Assembly: GCA_002256485.1 (NCBI GenBank)
Contig: NNSG01000012.1
Coordinates: forward strand, 1 to 64,000
DNA: 64,000 nucleotides
Source of the DNA: Fidelibacterota bacterium 408169
GTDB taxonomy: Bacteria > Fidelibacterota > Marinisomatia > Marinisomatales > TCS55
Reading direction: 5' to 3'
Positions 46,614 to 59,172 of this stretch are shown here, in pieces. The stretch's first letter is position 1. Every line of letters starts with the position of its first letter. Under the pieces are notes generated by a model. That model worked only from the letters and a program-made list of their open reading frames with translations, searched no databases and was not told the DNA's origin. The translations under genes were made by a program, and so were the position numbers.

Positions 46614-49101
46614 CTTCGAGTGGGGTTTCTCCGGTGGTTTCTACTTTGAGAGATGTTTCTTCTTCTGTTTCGTTGTTTTCGTGAATTACCCGGCTAATGG
46701 ATGAAATTGTTGTACCTTCGTCCAATTTGACCAATTTTACACCTTGTGTTACTCGCCCAATGGTTCGTATTGACGTAACGGGCTGTCGCATTAAAACTCC
46801 TTGATCTGTTATTACAACCAAATCGTCTGTATCTACAACTTCCATGATAGCTTTCATTTTGCCGGTTTTTTCCGTAACGCGCATTGTCATTACACCTTTT
46901 CCTCCGCGCGTTTGTGTTCTGTATTGAATCACATCTGTTCTTTTACCAAGGCCCTTTTCCGTGGCAACCAAGATTGTTCCTTCTCTTTTGACCACCAGCA
47001 TTCCGATAACTTCGTCTGTTTTTGAGCTTAGTGTAATTCCCTTTACGCCCATTGTTTTGCGCCCTGTAGATCTTACGTTTTTTTCTGAAAAACGAATTGA
47101 TTTTCCTTCTTTTGTACCCAAAAGAATATCGTTTTCACCGTCGGTTATTTTTGCTTCTATCAGTCTATCTCCTTCACGAATATCAATTGCGTATATACCG
47201 CCTTTTCTCGGCTTACTGTATGCAGAAAGAGTTGTTTTTTTTATGATTCCTTTTTGTGTAGCCATTGCAATGTGGTGTTGGTCGTCAAATTCTTTTACGC
47301 TCACAAACGCTTCAACTTTTTCTCCCGGCTCACAGCCTATTAAATTAACCACCGCCCGGCCCAATGTAGCCCGGCCTCCTTGTGGTATGTCATAGGCCTT
47401 TAACCAATAACATTTTCCTTTGTCGGTGAAAAACAAAAGATAACTATGAGTGTTTGTTATAAATAAATTTTCTACAAAATCCGTATCTTTAGAAAGGGCA
47501 CCTTTAATTCCTCGGCCACCTCGTCGCTGGCTTTTATATGTGGTTACGGGGGTGCGTTTTATATATCCGCTATGGGTAATGGTTATTACAACATCTTCTT
47601 CAACTATCATATCCTCAAGGGAAACATCTGCTCCAAAAGGCATGATCTCTGTTCTTCTTTCATCGCTAAATCGTTCTCGGACATCTTCTAACTCGTGTTT
47701 TATAATGTCCATTCGTTGAGAGCGGCTTTCCAATATTCCTTTTAATTTTGCTATAGTTTTTATTATTTCTTTATACTGTTCAACTATTTTATCAACTTCG
47801 AGGCCCGTAAGTCTTTGCAATCGCATGTCTAAAATAGCTTGTGCTTGTTTTTCCGAAAGATCAAAAAGGTTCATCAATCCTTCTTTTGCTGATGAAGGGT
47901 CTTTGCTCGATTTTATCAATTCTATAACTTCGTCTATATTGTCTAGTGCTATTTTTAAACCCTCTAATACATGTGCCTTTGCCTCTGCTTCGTCTAGCTC
48001 AAACTGTGTGCGCCTAACAACAATTTCATGTCTAAAGGTAATAAAATGAGTCAACGTTTCTTTTAACGTCAAAAGCTTTGGTACACCATTTACCAACGCA
48101 AGTAAAATAATTCCAAACGTGTCTTGTAGTTGTGTGTATTTATAAAGCTGGTTTAAAATAACTTCGGGAATAGCGTCTTTTTTTGTGTCAATTACAACTC
48201 TAATGCCATCTTTATCTGACTCATCCCTAATGTCTTTTATACCAACAATTTTTTTGTTTCGCACATGGTCTGCAATTTTTTCAATTAGATTTGCCTTGTT
48301 TACCTGGTAAGGAAGTTCGCTTACAACAATGCTTGATCGACCCCTTGTGTCGCTTTCAATTGACGCCCGGGCACGAACAACAACTTTTCCTCTTCCCGTT
48401 TCATATGCGCTTTTAATTCCTTCATATCCCATAATTATTGCACCTGTAGGAAAATCAGGTCCCGTAACAATTTTCAACAGTTCGCTTGTTTCATAATCTG
48501 GGTTTTCAATGAGTGCAATAAGGGCATTAACAATTTCTGTTAGATTGTGTGGGGGAATTTTTGTGGCCATTCCCACAGCTATTCCTTCTGAACCGTTTAC
48601 AAGTAAAGCTGGAAACGTTGTTGGCAGAACTGTGGGTTCTTTCATTGATTCGTCAAAGTTCAGCTGCCAATCAACTGTTTTCTTCTCAATATCAATCATT
48701 GTTTCACTACCAAGCCTTGTCATGCGTGCTTCTGTATATCTCATGGCGGCCGCCCGGTCTCCATCAACAGAACCAAAGTTTCCCTGTCCGTCTACAAGCT
48801 CATACCGCATGGCAAAATCTTGTGCCATTCTTACTAGGGCATCATACACAGAGGAGTCGCCGTGCGGGTGATATTTACCAAGAACATCACCAACAATTCT
48901 GGCTGATTTTTTGTAGGGTCTATTCCACCCAACCCCCAATTCGCTCATTCCAAACAGTATTCTTCTGTGTACCGGTTTTAACCCGTCTCTTACATCGGGC
49001 AGTGCCCGGGACACAATAACAGACATTGAATAATTAAGGTAACTTTCACGCATTTCATCAACGATGTCTAGTTTTACTATATTATCTCTAGATAAATCCA
49101 T
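46603..49101 (-). CDS. gyrA: DNA gyrase subunit A
   Basis: 832 residues, normal length. It cuts and rejoins DNA in the gyrase tetramer. The catalytic tyrosine is Tyr122 in [10 protein letters not shown]. The C-terminal beta-pinwheel carries the gyrase box QRRGGRG (in [13 protein letters not shown]), which marks gyrase rather than topoisomerase IV. A start ATG at 49101 lies 18 bp after gyrB. It is part of the minus-strand dnaN-recF-dciA-gyrB-gyrA block. Confidence 0.98.
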   Translation of the reverse strand: MDLSRDNIVKLDIVDEMRESYLNYSMSVIVSRALPDVRDGLKPVHRRILFGMSELGVGWNRPYKKSARIVGDVLGKYHPHGDSSVYDALVRMAQDFAMRYELVDGQGNFGSVDGDRAAAMRYTEARMTRLGSETMIDIEKKTVDWQLNFDESMKEPTVLPTTFPALLVNGSEGIAVGMATKIPPHNLTEIVNALIALIENPDYETSELLKIVTGPDFPTGAIIMGYEGIKSAYETGRGKVVVRARASIESDTRGRSSIVVSELPYQVNKANLIEKIADHVRNKKIVGIKDIRDESDKDGIRVVIDTKKDAIPEVILNQLYKYTQLQDTFGIILLALVNGVPKLLTLKETLTHFITFRHEIVVRRTQFELDEAEAKAHVLEGLKIALDNIDEVIELIKSSKDPSSAKEGLMNLFDLSEKQAQAILDMRLQRLTGLEVDKIVEQYKEIIKTIAKLKGILESRSQRMDIIKHELEDVRERFSDERRTEIMPFGADVSLEDMIVEEDVVITITHSGYIKRTPVTTYKSQRRGGRGIKGALSKDTDFVENLFITNTHSYLLFFTDKGKCYWLKAYDIPQGGRATLGRAVVNLIGCEPGEKVEAFVSVKEFDDQHHIAMATQKGIIKKTTLSAYSKPRKGGIYAIDIREGDRLIEAKITDGENDILLGTKEGKSIRFSEKNVRSTGRKTMGVKGITLSSKTDEVIGMLVVKREGTILVATEKGLGKRTDVIQYRTQTRGGKGVMTMRVTEKTGKMKAIMEVVDTDDLVVITDQGVLMRQPVTSIRTIGRVTQGVKLVKLDEGTTISSISRVIHENNETEEETSLKVETTGETPLEDGL

Positions 49102-49119
49102 TTTTCTCTTTCTGTTTTT

Positions 49120-51361
<2,242 letters not shown>

Positions 51362-51374
<13 letters not shown>

Positions 51375-52456
51375 ATTCTTTCCATGTGTAAAGAAGCGTT
51401 GTTTTCGGACTTTAAATCAATGCCGTGCTTTTCGATATCCACAATATCTGTTGTGGTTATAATTGTTTGATATTCTCCGTTCAATAGCGACAGTACGCTA
51501 TCAGCTCTTTGAAAGTCCAGCTTCGCAAAAAAATCATCAAGCATCAAAATCGGAGTTTTTCCTGTCGCTTTTTTTATTGTGTTTATCTCTGCCATTTTTA
51601 TAAGAACAAGGGCAAGCTTGTGCTCTCCTTGTGATCCAAAATTTCTCAACAACCTTCCGTTAAAAGAAAAACAATATTCGTCTCTGTGTGGGCCTGCAGT
51701 TGTCCGGCCTTTCACAATGTCTGAATTTAATGATCTTTCAAGGCGTTTTTTAAAGGTTTCTGTTTCTCCTTCCGGAAAAAATTCTAAACATAAATCTATA
51801 TCTTCTTTGACGTATTTTTTATTTATTTTTTGCAATTCGTGAACAATTTGGTCAATTATAGCTGTTTTTAGTTTCCACAGTTTTTTCCCCGCAATAACAA
51901 CCGGTTCGTTCCATGCTGTTATCGCCGTGTGGTTTATGTGTCTTTTTCGCGTTTCCCGAAGAGCAAAGTTGCGTTGTTTTATAAGCCTTTGATAGATAAG
52001 CAGCGTTTTTAAATATTCTCTTGAGATGGTTGATAAAATTTTATTGAAATAGTCGCGCCTGTCTCCAGGAGAACCTTTTGTTATAATTTGTTCTTCTGGA
52101 GACAATAAAACAATGGGTGTTTTTCCTATCAAATCCATTGTTTTTTTTATAGCCGTTCCGTTGATAAAAAAACGTCTCTGACCCGTCGACAAATGATTTA
52201 GTTTAATTTCCCTCATGGCGCAGCTTGTATTAAAAACACCTCTTAAGGAAGATTTATTTGAGTTTTCCTTTAGTGTTTCCTTGTGGTTTCGAGTGCGAAA
52301 ACTCCTTCCCATCGAGAGCGTATAAACCGCCTCCAGCGCCGCTGTTTTTCCTGACCCATTTTCACCCCAAATCACATTAATTCCTTTTTTGAAATTAAGC
52401 TGAACGTAGTCGTGGTTTCTGTAGTTTTGTATTTCAACTGTCTCAATGTGTGGCAT
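51362..52456 (-). CDS. recF: DNA repair ATPase RecF
   Basis: 364 residues, normal length. It helps load RecA at gaps. The Walker A motif GENGSGKT lies at 31-38; LLSPEEQIITKGSP, the signature-like SQGEHK stretch and PILMLDDFFAKLD (Walker B and D-loop) complete the ABC-type ATPase. It lies 42 bp downstream of dnaN and overlaps dciA, the usual order in origin regions. Confidence 0.97.
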
Positions 52457-52498
52457 TGAAACTTGCTATTTTTGGTTGGTTGTGGATTTTTTTACCTT

Positions 52499-53614
52499 TT
52501 AATCATTAAGCCTAATGGGCATCAACAGCATGGTAATTTCGTTGTTGGGTCCTTGGTTTTCTGGAAAAACCAGACATGCGCTTATGGCTGTTTTTAGGTG
52601 AAGAACTATATTTTTTGTTTTCAGGTGCATCAATATGTCTTTCAAATAAGCAGCATTATAACCCACCGTTACATTTTCTCCTATAAGCTTTGAGGGAATT
52701 TCTTCTTTGGCTTTTGATGCTTTTTCCGGGTCTTCAGTTCTTACGGTTATTTTGTCTTCAACAACTTCGAGAGCTATCTGATGAGTAGAGCGATTAGAAA
52801 AAATTGAAACTCTTTTTACCGCGCTTAATAAAGCTTCTCTTTCTACTAAAAGTTCTTTGTCGTTATCGGAGGGTATTACGCTTTCAAAGTCTGGAAACCT
52901 TTCATCTATAATTCGTGTAAAAATAGAATCACCGCCCGTGTTTGCGGTTAAACTGTTGTCACCCATCCAGATTTGAACGTCTGCATTGGACACTAACAAC
53001 GAATTCATAAGGTTTAAAAATTTTCTTGGTATTATTATGTCTCCCGAAAAGTCTTTACCTTCAAAATCTTTTTGTATATAGCGCACAAGTCTGTGACCGT
53101 CTGTTGCTACTGTGGTTAGTTTTTTCTCTTCAAATCGAAAAAGTACGCCTGTTAAAGCTGGTTTCAGCTCGTCTTTGCTGATAGCAAACGTTGTTGTTCT
53201 GATTATTTCTCTGAGCGCGCCTGAATCTATTCCGCTGGCTTTGCGATTATCTACGTCCGGAAGAGCTGGAAACTCCTCAACCGGCTTTCCCATTAGGTCG
53301 TATGTGCCGGTGTTTGTTACTAGTTCAATCTTCTGGTTGTCATCTGCTGACAGCGTAATGCGCGTGTCTTGCATTTCGTTGGTGATGTCCATGAGTGTTT
53401 GGAGTGGAATAGCAGCTGACCCCGGTTGTTCAATGCTTGCGTTGAGCTTGGTGCTTATGGTGATTTCAAGGTCTGTTGTTCGCAAAGAAACCCCGTCTTT
53501 ATCAACCTCAAACAATACGCAGCTTAAAATAGGGAGGGTTGATCTTGCGGGTATTCCCTTAGAAAGCTTTTGAAGTGTTTTTAGAAGTTCTTCAGATGAT
53601 GTTGTAATCCGCAT
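52499..53614 (-). CDS. dnaN: DNA polymerase III sliding clamp (beta)
   Basis: 371 residues, three repeated clamp domains. It forms the ring that holds the replicase. Typical pieces are LPILSCVLFEVDKDGVSLRTT, FEEKKLTTVATDGHRLVR and the C-terminal PGPNNEIT-like stretch ending MLLMPIRLND. It is the first gene after the 371-bp AT-rich gap (53615-53985) with DnaA-box-like sites; dnaA itself is not in the window. Normal order dnaN-recF-dciA-gyrB-gyrA follows. Confidence 0.97.
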   Translation of the reverse strand: MRITTSSEELLKTLQKLSKGIPARSTLPILSCVLFEVDKDGVSLRTTDLEITISTKLNASIEQPGSAAIPLQTLMDITNEMQDTRITLSADDNQKIELVTNTGTYDLMGKPVEEFPALPDVDNRKASGIDSGALREIIRTTTFAISKDELKPALTGVLFRFEEKKLTTVATDGHRLVRYIQKDFEGKDFSGDIIIPRKFLNLMNSLLVSNADVQIWMGDNSLTANTGGDSIFTRIIDERFPDFESVIPSDNDKELLVEREALLSAVKRVSIFSNRSTHQIALEVVEDKITVRTEDPEKASKAKEEIPSKLIGENVTVGYNAAYLKDILMHLKTKNIVLHLKTAISACLVFPENQGPNNEITMLLMPIRLND

Positions 53615-53985
53615 TTAGTCGCCCGTTTAAAATTGTTATAAACTTAAAATTAATTGCTTTAATAAAGCTTGAGATGTTACCGACAAGGGGGTTTTTAGAC
53701 AAGAAATTTTCACCCCACATAACTCTATATATTATATAAGATTAGTTTAATTAATAATTATATTAATTATATACTGTGTGGACAATGTGTATAAGTTTAT
53801 TGATTAAAAAGAATAAAAAGGTTTAATACAAAATTTTAAATGCGTCCGTTAAAGAAAAAGTTGAAGTGGATAAAAGGAGAAAAATTGTGGACAAAGAAAG
53901 AAAAGAAGACAAAAAATATATTTTTTTTAACTTGTGGTTGAAGCTGCAGGCATTGTTAAAAACATGTTAAAAGATTTGTGGAAAT
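53615..53985. other. Candidate replication origin (oriC)
   Basis: This gene-free gap upstream of dnaN has an AT-rich core (53720-53775, almost only A and T). Four DnaA-box-like 9-mers are read from the complement as TTGTCCACA (53777-53785), TTATACACA (53786-53794, directly next to the first), TTATCCACT (53865-53873) and TTGTCCACA (53886-53894). All face the same way. An unwinding region next to boxes is the expected layout. It could instead be only a DnaA-controlled dnaN promoter. Confidence 0.6.
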
Positions 53986-55275
53986 CTACCACGTGTTTAT
54001 TTGAATAAAGAACCTTTCACGAGCTTTTGATATCCAATCTTTATACCACTGGGCACGCTTATGGTTTAATGCCATGTTTTCTATTTCAGGCCAATGTGCG
54101 GTAAGGTTTGGCTCTCCTCCCTCTCTAAAAGAATCTACCCAGAATAAATGATATCCTTGTTCTGTTCTCACAGGAAGACTACATGTCCCTATTTCTAATA
54201 AGCTAAAAACTTGTGAAAGCTCGGGGATGGGCGAGTCGTTTGGATTAATCCAACCTAAATCTCCCCCAAGTTCTTTAGTTTGTGTATCGCCGGAATGGGT
54301 AGACACAAGTCTCTTAAAATCGTTAAGAGAACGAATGGAATCTTTCAAGGTTAACGCAAAGTGGTAAGCTAGAGATTCGTCATCATCGGAAATTTTTGGG
54401 ATAAGCAAAATATGACGAACCTTGATTTTATCTCCACGTTTTTCCTCTGTTTCAATAATGTGATAACCAAATTGCGTTTTAATGATATCGCTAACAACAC
54501 CGACCTCCTGCGAAAAAGCAACAGATTCAAATTCAGGAACTAGCGACCCCCTGCGAACATATCCTAAAGAGCCCCCGTTTTGTCTGCTTCCCGGATCCTC
54601 TGAGTGAAGAAGTGCAAGTTCTTCAAAAGACAAATCTTCTTCTTTAATTTTTTTCTTAATTTCAACAAGTTTCTCGTACGTCGCTTTGCTGCTTTTTTCC
54701 CCAGCAATAACCGGAACCAAAAGATGGCGTATTTTAATTAAAGAAGGAAACAAAGGTAAACTGTCTTTATAAGCAACAAAAAAGCTTTCAACATCCTCAC
54801 GGTTCACGTTTATTTTATTGATCAACGTTTGTTGGTATCTTTCCGTTGTTAATCGATCTCTCATATCAAACCAGAACTCCCGACGAAAAGACTTTAGAGA
54901 CTGCCCAAGCATTTCTTCCGCCCTTTCTTCGTTTCCAGACTGAGTGATAAACATTTCAATTTGTTGATCCAGGGCCCTGTCTACCTCCTTATCTTCCACA
55001 ATGATAGAGTCAACAGAAGCCATTTCCAACATAATTTTTTGATCTATGATTGAACGAACTACGCCTTGTTGAAGGGGCAAGAGTTTTTCCATGTCTGCTG
55101 CCGGGTTCAGCTGTTGTTGTGTTGCTGCGATATTTACAAGTTGAGCAACATCACTTTTCAAGACAAGATGTTCACCAACAATTGCAGCAATGCCATCAAC
55201 AAAAACAGAGTCTTCTTTGTCACCTGAATAAAGACAAGAACAAAGAAGCAGCGCAAGAATATTTATTTTTTTCAT
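53986..55275 (-). CDS. SurA-like periplasmic parvulin, two PPIase domains
   Basis: 429 residues. A short signal sequence (LLLCSCLYSG) may carry a lipid at the cysteine. It is followed by a SurA_N-like helical region (about 25-165), then two parvulin domains (KIRHLLVP...ENGGSLGYV-like GGSLGYVRRGSLVPEF, and KVRHILLIP...LGGDLGWI). Such chaperones fold outer-membrane proteins. It is the last gene before the oriC-like gap and is preceded by a second parvulin-like gene 4 bp away. Confidence 0.88.
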   Translation of the reverse strand: MKKINILALLLCSCLYSGDKEDSVFVDGIAAIVGEHLVLKSDVAQLVNIAATQQQLNPAADMEKLLPLQQGVVRSIIDQKIMLEMASVDSIIVEDKEVDRALDQQIEMFITQSGNEERAEEMLGQSLKSFRREFWFDMRDRLTTERYQQTLINKINVNREDVESFFVAYKDSLPLFPSLIKIRHLLVPVIAGEKSSKATYEKLVEIKKKIKEEDLSFEELALLHSEDPGSRQNGGSLGYVRRGSLVPEFESVAFSQEVGVVSDIIKTQFGYHIIETEEKRGDKIKVRHILLIPKISDDDESLAYHFALTLKDSIRSLNDFKRLVSTHSGDTQTKELGGDLGWINPNDSPIPELSQVFSLLEIGTCSLPVRTEQGYHLFWVDSFREGGEPNLTAHWPEIENMALNHKRAQWYKDWISKARERFFIQINTW

Positions 55276-55279
55276 ATAA

Positions 55280-56056
55280 TTAGTTAATAATATAGGGTGT
55301 ATGGTTACGTAAACTGTCTAGAACATGTAAAGATTTTAAGGCAAATTTTTGTTGAAAAACACGTTGAAAAACCTCATCATAAACTTCTTCTAGTATAAAA
55401 ATAGACCCAGGCATATGTCTTTCTAAAACATATAATATATGATAACCGAAGCTACTTTTAATAGGCCCATAAAGTCTTTTTTTTGATTTCGTTGAAAACA
55501 AGGCTTTTTCCAGCTCTGGAATAAGCGAACCAGTTTCAACAACTACAGGAAGAATGTCGTATTTTACAAAAAGTTCATTTTTTTCCTGTTTTTTACCTTT
55601 GACCCCAAGGACGCGAGCTACCTCAGAAGCCTCTTTTTTGTTGTTGGTAAACACGTGATAAACTTTTACTGCTTTTTGTGTTCTTTTAAAGCTGTCAAGG
55701 TTGTTATTATAATATTCAATAACTTCTGCTCCAGAAACAGAAAGACCTTGACCCACAACGGCTCTCAAATAGTGTTGGCCTGCTAATTTACGAGCGTATT
55801 TATCAACGGAAAAATTCAAGTCGATATTATTGTTGAAACCGGATTTAACAGCATGGTTAAAAAGAATCTCCTCAGACACCCACCGGTTAACCAGTTGATC
55901 AATTTTTGTTTTGTTGTTTGTGGGATGCTCCAAAAGGTCTTTTTCCAACAACTCTATGCTCCCCACTTTTGCAAGAACAGTTAATTTGCTTGAAGGCTTA
56001 TCGCAACCAATAAAAAGAAAAAGTAAAATAAAAAAATATTTTTGTACAGAAAACAC
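55280..56056 (-). CDS. Parvulin-like lipoprotein, partial PPIase domain
   Basis: 258 residues. A lipobox (LFIGCDK) gives a lipoprotein of the outer or inner membrane. The region after residue 20 resembles SurA/PrsA N-terminal helices, and a single degenerate parvulin-like part ends in GPIKSSFGYHILYVLE. The key PPIase residues are not all clear, so it may be a chaperone without isomerase activity. It is coupled with the SurA-like gene by 4 bp and follows mfd by 11 bp. Confidence 0.75.
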   Translation of the reverse strand: MFSVQKYFFILLFLFIGCDKPSSKLTVLAKVGSIELLEKDLLEHPTNNKTKIDQLVNRWVSEEILFNHAVKSGFNNNIDLNFSVDKYARKLAGQHYLRAVVGQGLSVSGAEVIEYYNNNLDSFKRTQKAVKVYHVFTNNKKEASEVARVLGVKGKKQEKNELFVKYDILPVVVETGSLIPELEKALFSTKSKKRLYGPIKSSFGYHILYVLERHMPGSIFILEEVYDEVFQRVFQQKFALKSLHVLDSLRNHTPYIIN

Positions 56057-56067
56057 AATAATAAACT

Positions 56068-59000
56068 TTAGTCTTTGATTCGAATCAGACCGGCAAAGTC
56101 CGTTAAAAAGGAAAAAGCGTCATTAAAAGAAACGGTTTCAACCAAAACAAAAAAACCTTCTTTGTTACCATAGCGAAAAACCCTCCCCATTGAAGAAAGA
56201 TTCTTTTGTAAAGAGTTTAAGTCAAAAACCCCGCCTTGTTGTTGGTTCGAAAAGCAAACTTTAATAGAACTGTTTCGTATGTATATTTTTCTCACGCCAC
56301 ATCCTACAAAAAATTCACGAATTTTTGCAATAGATATAACATTGTTAGAAAAAAGAGGAAGCGCGCCAAAACGATCAAGCAATTCTTTGTTTACGGTTTC
56401 TACTTCACCCACACCACGAGCAACGGATAGACGCTGATAATAGAAAACCCTGTCCTGCGCTAAAGGAATATAATTTTCAGAAAAATATGCAGACCCATCA
56501 AAAACAACGCGAGGAGGCACAGGTGTTTTTTCTTCTGGTCGAAACTTTTCATCAACACACTGTTTAAGAATTTTGCAATACATGTCGTAGCCAATTTGGT
56601 TTACGTGCCCGCTTTGATCATACCCAAACAAACTTCCGGCTCCCCTTATTTCTAAATCCTTAAGAGCAATTTCATAACCAGACCCAAGGGCAGAATAATG
56701 CTCAATAGCCTTAAGTCTTTTTCGTGCATTTTCGTTAAGTTTTTTATTGGGTATTAACAACCAGCAGTATGCCTGTATGTTACCCCGACCAACGCGTCCG
56801 CGAACTTGATAAAGCTGTGCAAGCCCAAAACGGTGAGCATTGTTGATAATAACAGTATTAGCATTCGTTACATCTAATCCAGACTCGATAATCGTTGTAC
56901 AAACAAGAACATCAACGTCGCCATCAAAAAAAGATAAAACAGTCTTTTCTAATTTCTTACTGGGCATAGAACCGTGTGCGCCCACAACAACAAGCTCTGG
57001 AAAGAAATCTTTTATTTTATTAACAACAAAAGGAAGAGATTGAATATTGTTATGTAAAAAATAGACCTGCCCACCGCGACGCACCTCTCTTTTTATTTGT
57101 TGCTTAACAGCTACCCAAGAAAAATATTGCACATTTGTTTTAATAGACAGTCTTTCTCGGGGAGGTGTGTTAATCCGGCTAATATCGCGAACCCCAACAA
57201 GCGATTGTTGTAATGTTCTCGGAATAGGCGTTGCTGTAAGAGTTAAAACGTCCACTTCTTTTTTCAAAACACGAAGCCACTCCTTATGTTTTACACCAAA
57301 ACGGTGCTCTTCATCTATTATGAGCAGCCCGAGATTCTTTGTAACAACATCTTTAGAGAGCAATCGGTGTGTGCCAATCACGAGATCAACCTTTTTATTG
57401 TTAATTTTTTCAAGAACAGATAACTGTTCCTTTTTTGATTGGAAACGAGACAACAATGAAATGTTTACCCCCAACCCCCCAAGCCGCGTTTTAGCTGTAA
57501 TAAAGTGTTGGTCGGCTAATATTGTTGTTGGGGCGAGAAAAAAAACCTGTCTCCCTCCAGCAATAACCTTCATTGCGCCGCGAAGAGCAACCTCTGTTTT
57601 TCCAAACCCAACATCTCCCAAAACAATACGGTCCATTGGGTTTGGTTTGTCCAAATCAACAAGAATCTCATTAATTGTTTTTGTTTGATCCACTGTTTCT
57701 TCAAAAGGAAAAGAATACGCTAAAGAATCTACAAATTCATTATCACGCGTATAACAATACCCCCGAGGTTGTTGACGAGAAGAAAAAACCTTAATTAAAT
57801 CATCAACAACAATATCAACAGATTTTTTTGCTCGGGCGAGCTTGTTTTTCCATGCGCCGGAACCAAGGCGAGACAGCTTTATGATACTCTCTCCCGAAGG
57901 GGTATATTGATGGATTTTATCAAAACAGTCTAATGCAACATTGACAACGCCTCCATCAGCAAATTCGATTGCAACGCTGTCTTGTCGGCTTTCTTTATTA
58001 CCAACAAAAGACAAACCCCTGTATTTACCAACACCATATTCTTCGTGCACAACATAATCTCCCCAACCAACATTTGCCAGACCAAAGTCTACTGAAGCAT
58101 TTGGGTTGTGCATCGCAGGAGAAAGGGGTGGGGGTCGTACCAACATTAGGTCTTCATAACCTAAAACAGCTAAATTTAAATGTTTAGAAACAAATCCGCT
58201 CCGCAACGGCCTTGGCACAAAAGTAAGGTCGCCGAACCGCTCTTTTAATTTTGCTTTTTGATGAGTACTAGAAGCAAAAATATACACATTAAAACTATGG
58301 TCTTTTGATAATGCTTTTATTTTATTCGATACACAATCAACAGACAAACCGCGGCCTATTGAATGAGGATTATTTGTAACAGAGAAAAAACCATCTGTTT
58401 TTTTTATATAGTATTTTTCTTTTATGGAACGAGTAACTAGTTCACAAAATGAAATTTTTTCTTTTGCACTAAAGCCCGAAGGAGCACAAAGAACAAATTC
58501 ATCTAATGATGAGATAGAAAGTTGCGAAACAGGGTTGAATGCGCGTATAGATTCGATTTTATTGCCAAAAAATTCAATGCGAATAGGCATAGAGGCGTAC
58601 AAAGGGAATATATCCAATATACCGCCCCGCACAGAAAAGGACCTTGGTGACGAAGTTGTGTCAACAGGTTCATAACCCCAAAACGATAGTTTTTTTACTA
58701 TTTCATCCATGGAAACAGAGGTTGATGTTTTCAAAACAACCCGATTAATATCTTTGTTTGGATCAAAAACAGGCTGATTAATAGCGCTTTCTGTGGATAT
58801 TATTATGGGGGCGTTGTTTGAAAGAATTGCCGCATAGGCCGATTCAAAACTTTTTTCTTCTTCAGAAACAAAAAAACTTGGCTGGTTTTTCTTTTTTTCA
58901 ATATGGGGAGCAAAAAAAACAGCACCAGGCAAAAGATCATATACGTCCAAATATAGGTTTTCAGCATTTGCGCTTGTATCTACTATTATTAAAAAACCGT

Positions 59001-59169
59001 TTTTATCATGAAGCGCTCTTATAGAAATCAATAACGATAAAAAACCAGAAGCACAGTTTTTTAGATAAGCAGGACCAAAACCACCAAAAAGGTGTTCATA
59101 ATAAACAGATTGTTTGATTTTATTATAAAGAACCTCTGGAAAAGGTTGTGTTTCACGTGAAACCTGCAT
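56068..59169 (-). CDS. mfd: Transcription-repair coupling factor Mfd
   Basis: 1033 residues, somewhat shorter than the 1148 of E. coli. Mfd removes stalled RNA polymerase and recruits UvrA. The N-terminal UvrB-like part, the RNA polymerase interaction domain (VGWGDYVVHEEYGVGKYRGL), the motor (GDVGFGKTEVALRG Walker A, LIIDEEHRFGVKHKE) and the TRG motif region are intact. The first codons (MQVSRETQ) lie over a parS-like 16-mer (59149-59164). It sits in the minus-strand block between mnmG and the parvulins. Confidence 0.95.
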   Translation of the reverse strand: MQVSRETQPFPEVLYNKIKQSVYYEHLFGGFGPAYLKNCASGFLSLLISIRALHDKNGFLIIVDTSANAENLYLDVYDLLPGAVFFAPHIEKKKNQPSFFVSEEEKSFESAYAAILSNNAPIIISTESAINQPVFDPNKDINRVVLKTSTSVSMDEIVKKLSFWGYEPVDTTSSPRSFSVRGGILDIFPLYASMPIRIEFFGNKIESIRAFNPVSQLSISSLDEFVLCAPSGFSAKEKISFCELVTRSIKEKYYIKKTDGFFSVTNNPHSIGRGLSVDCVSNKIKALSKDHSFNVYIFASSTHQKAKLKERFGDLTFVPRPLRSGFVSKHLNLAVLGYEDLMLVRPPPLSPAMHNPNASVDFGLANVGWGDYVVHEEYGVGKYRGLSFVGNKESRQDSVAIEFADGGVVNVALDCFDKIHQYTPSGESIIKLSRLGSGAWKNKLARAKKSVDIVVDDLIKVFSSRQQPRGYCYTRDNEFVDSLAYSFPFEETVDQTKTINEILVDLDKPNPMDRIVLGDVGFGKTEVALRGAMKVIAGGRQVFFLAPTTILADQHFITAKTRLGGLGVNISLLSRFQSKKEQLSVLEKINNKKVDLVIGTHRLLSKDVVTKNLGLLIIDEEHRFGVKHKEWLRVLKKEVDVLTLTATPIPRTLQQSLVGVRDISRINTPPRERLSIKTNVQYFSWVAVKQQIKREVRRGGQVYFLHNNIQSLPFVVNKIKDFFPELVVVGAHGSMPSKKLEKTVLSFFDGDVDVLVCTTIIESGLDVTNANTVIINNAHRFGLAQLYQVRGRVGRGNIQAYCWLLIPNKKLNENARKRLKAIEHYSALGSGYEIALKDLEIRGAGSLFGYDQSGHVNQIGYDMYCKILKQCVDEKFRPEEKTPVPPRVVFDGSAYFSENYIPLAQDRVFYYQRLSVARGVGEVETVNKELLDRFGALPLFSNNVISIAKIREFFVGCGVRKIYIRNSSIKVCFSNQQQGGVFDLNSLQKNLSSMGRVFRYGNKEGFFVLVETVSFNDAFSFLTDFAGLIRIKD
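59149..59164. promoter_or_regulatory. parS-like centromere site at the mfd start
   Basis: TGTTTCACGTGAAACC matches 15 of 16 bases of the ParB consensus TGTTTCACGTGAAACA. The palindromic core TTTCACGTGAAA is perfect. It lies in codons 2-7 of mfd. An identical 16-mer lies 1.9 kb to the right. Confidence 0.85.
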
Positions 59170-59172
59170 TTT

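Noticed and set aside
55652-55657. CACGTG at 55652 (and at 28868 and 53990) as further parS sites
   Set aside because: The flanking bases do not extend the palindrome to TTTCACGTGAAA.
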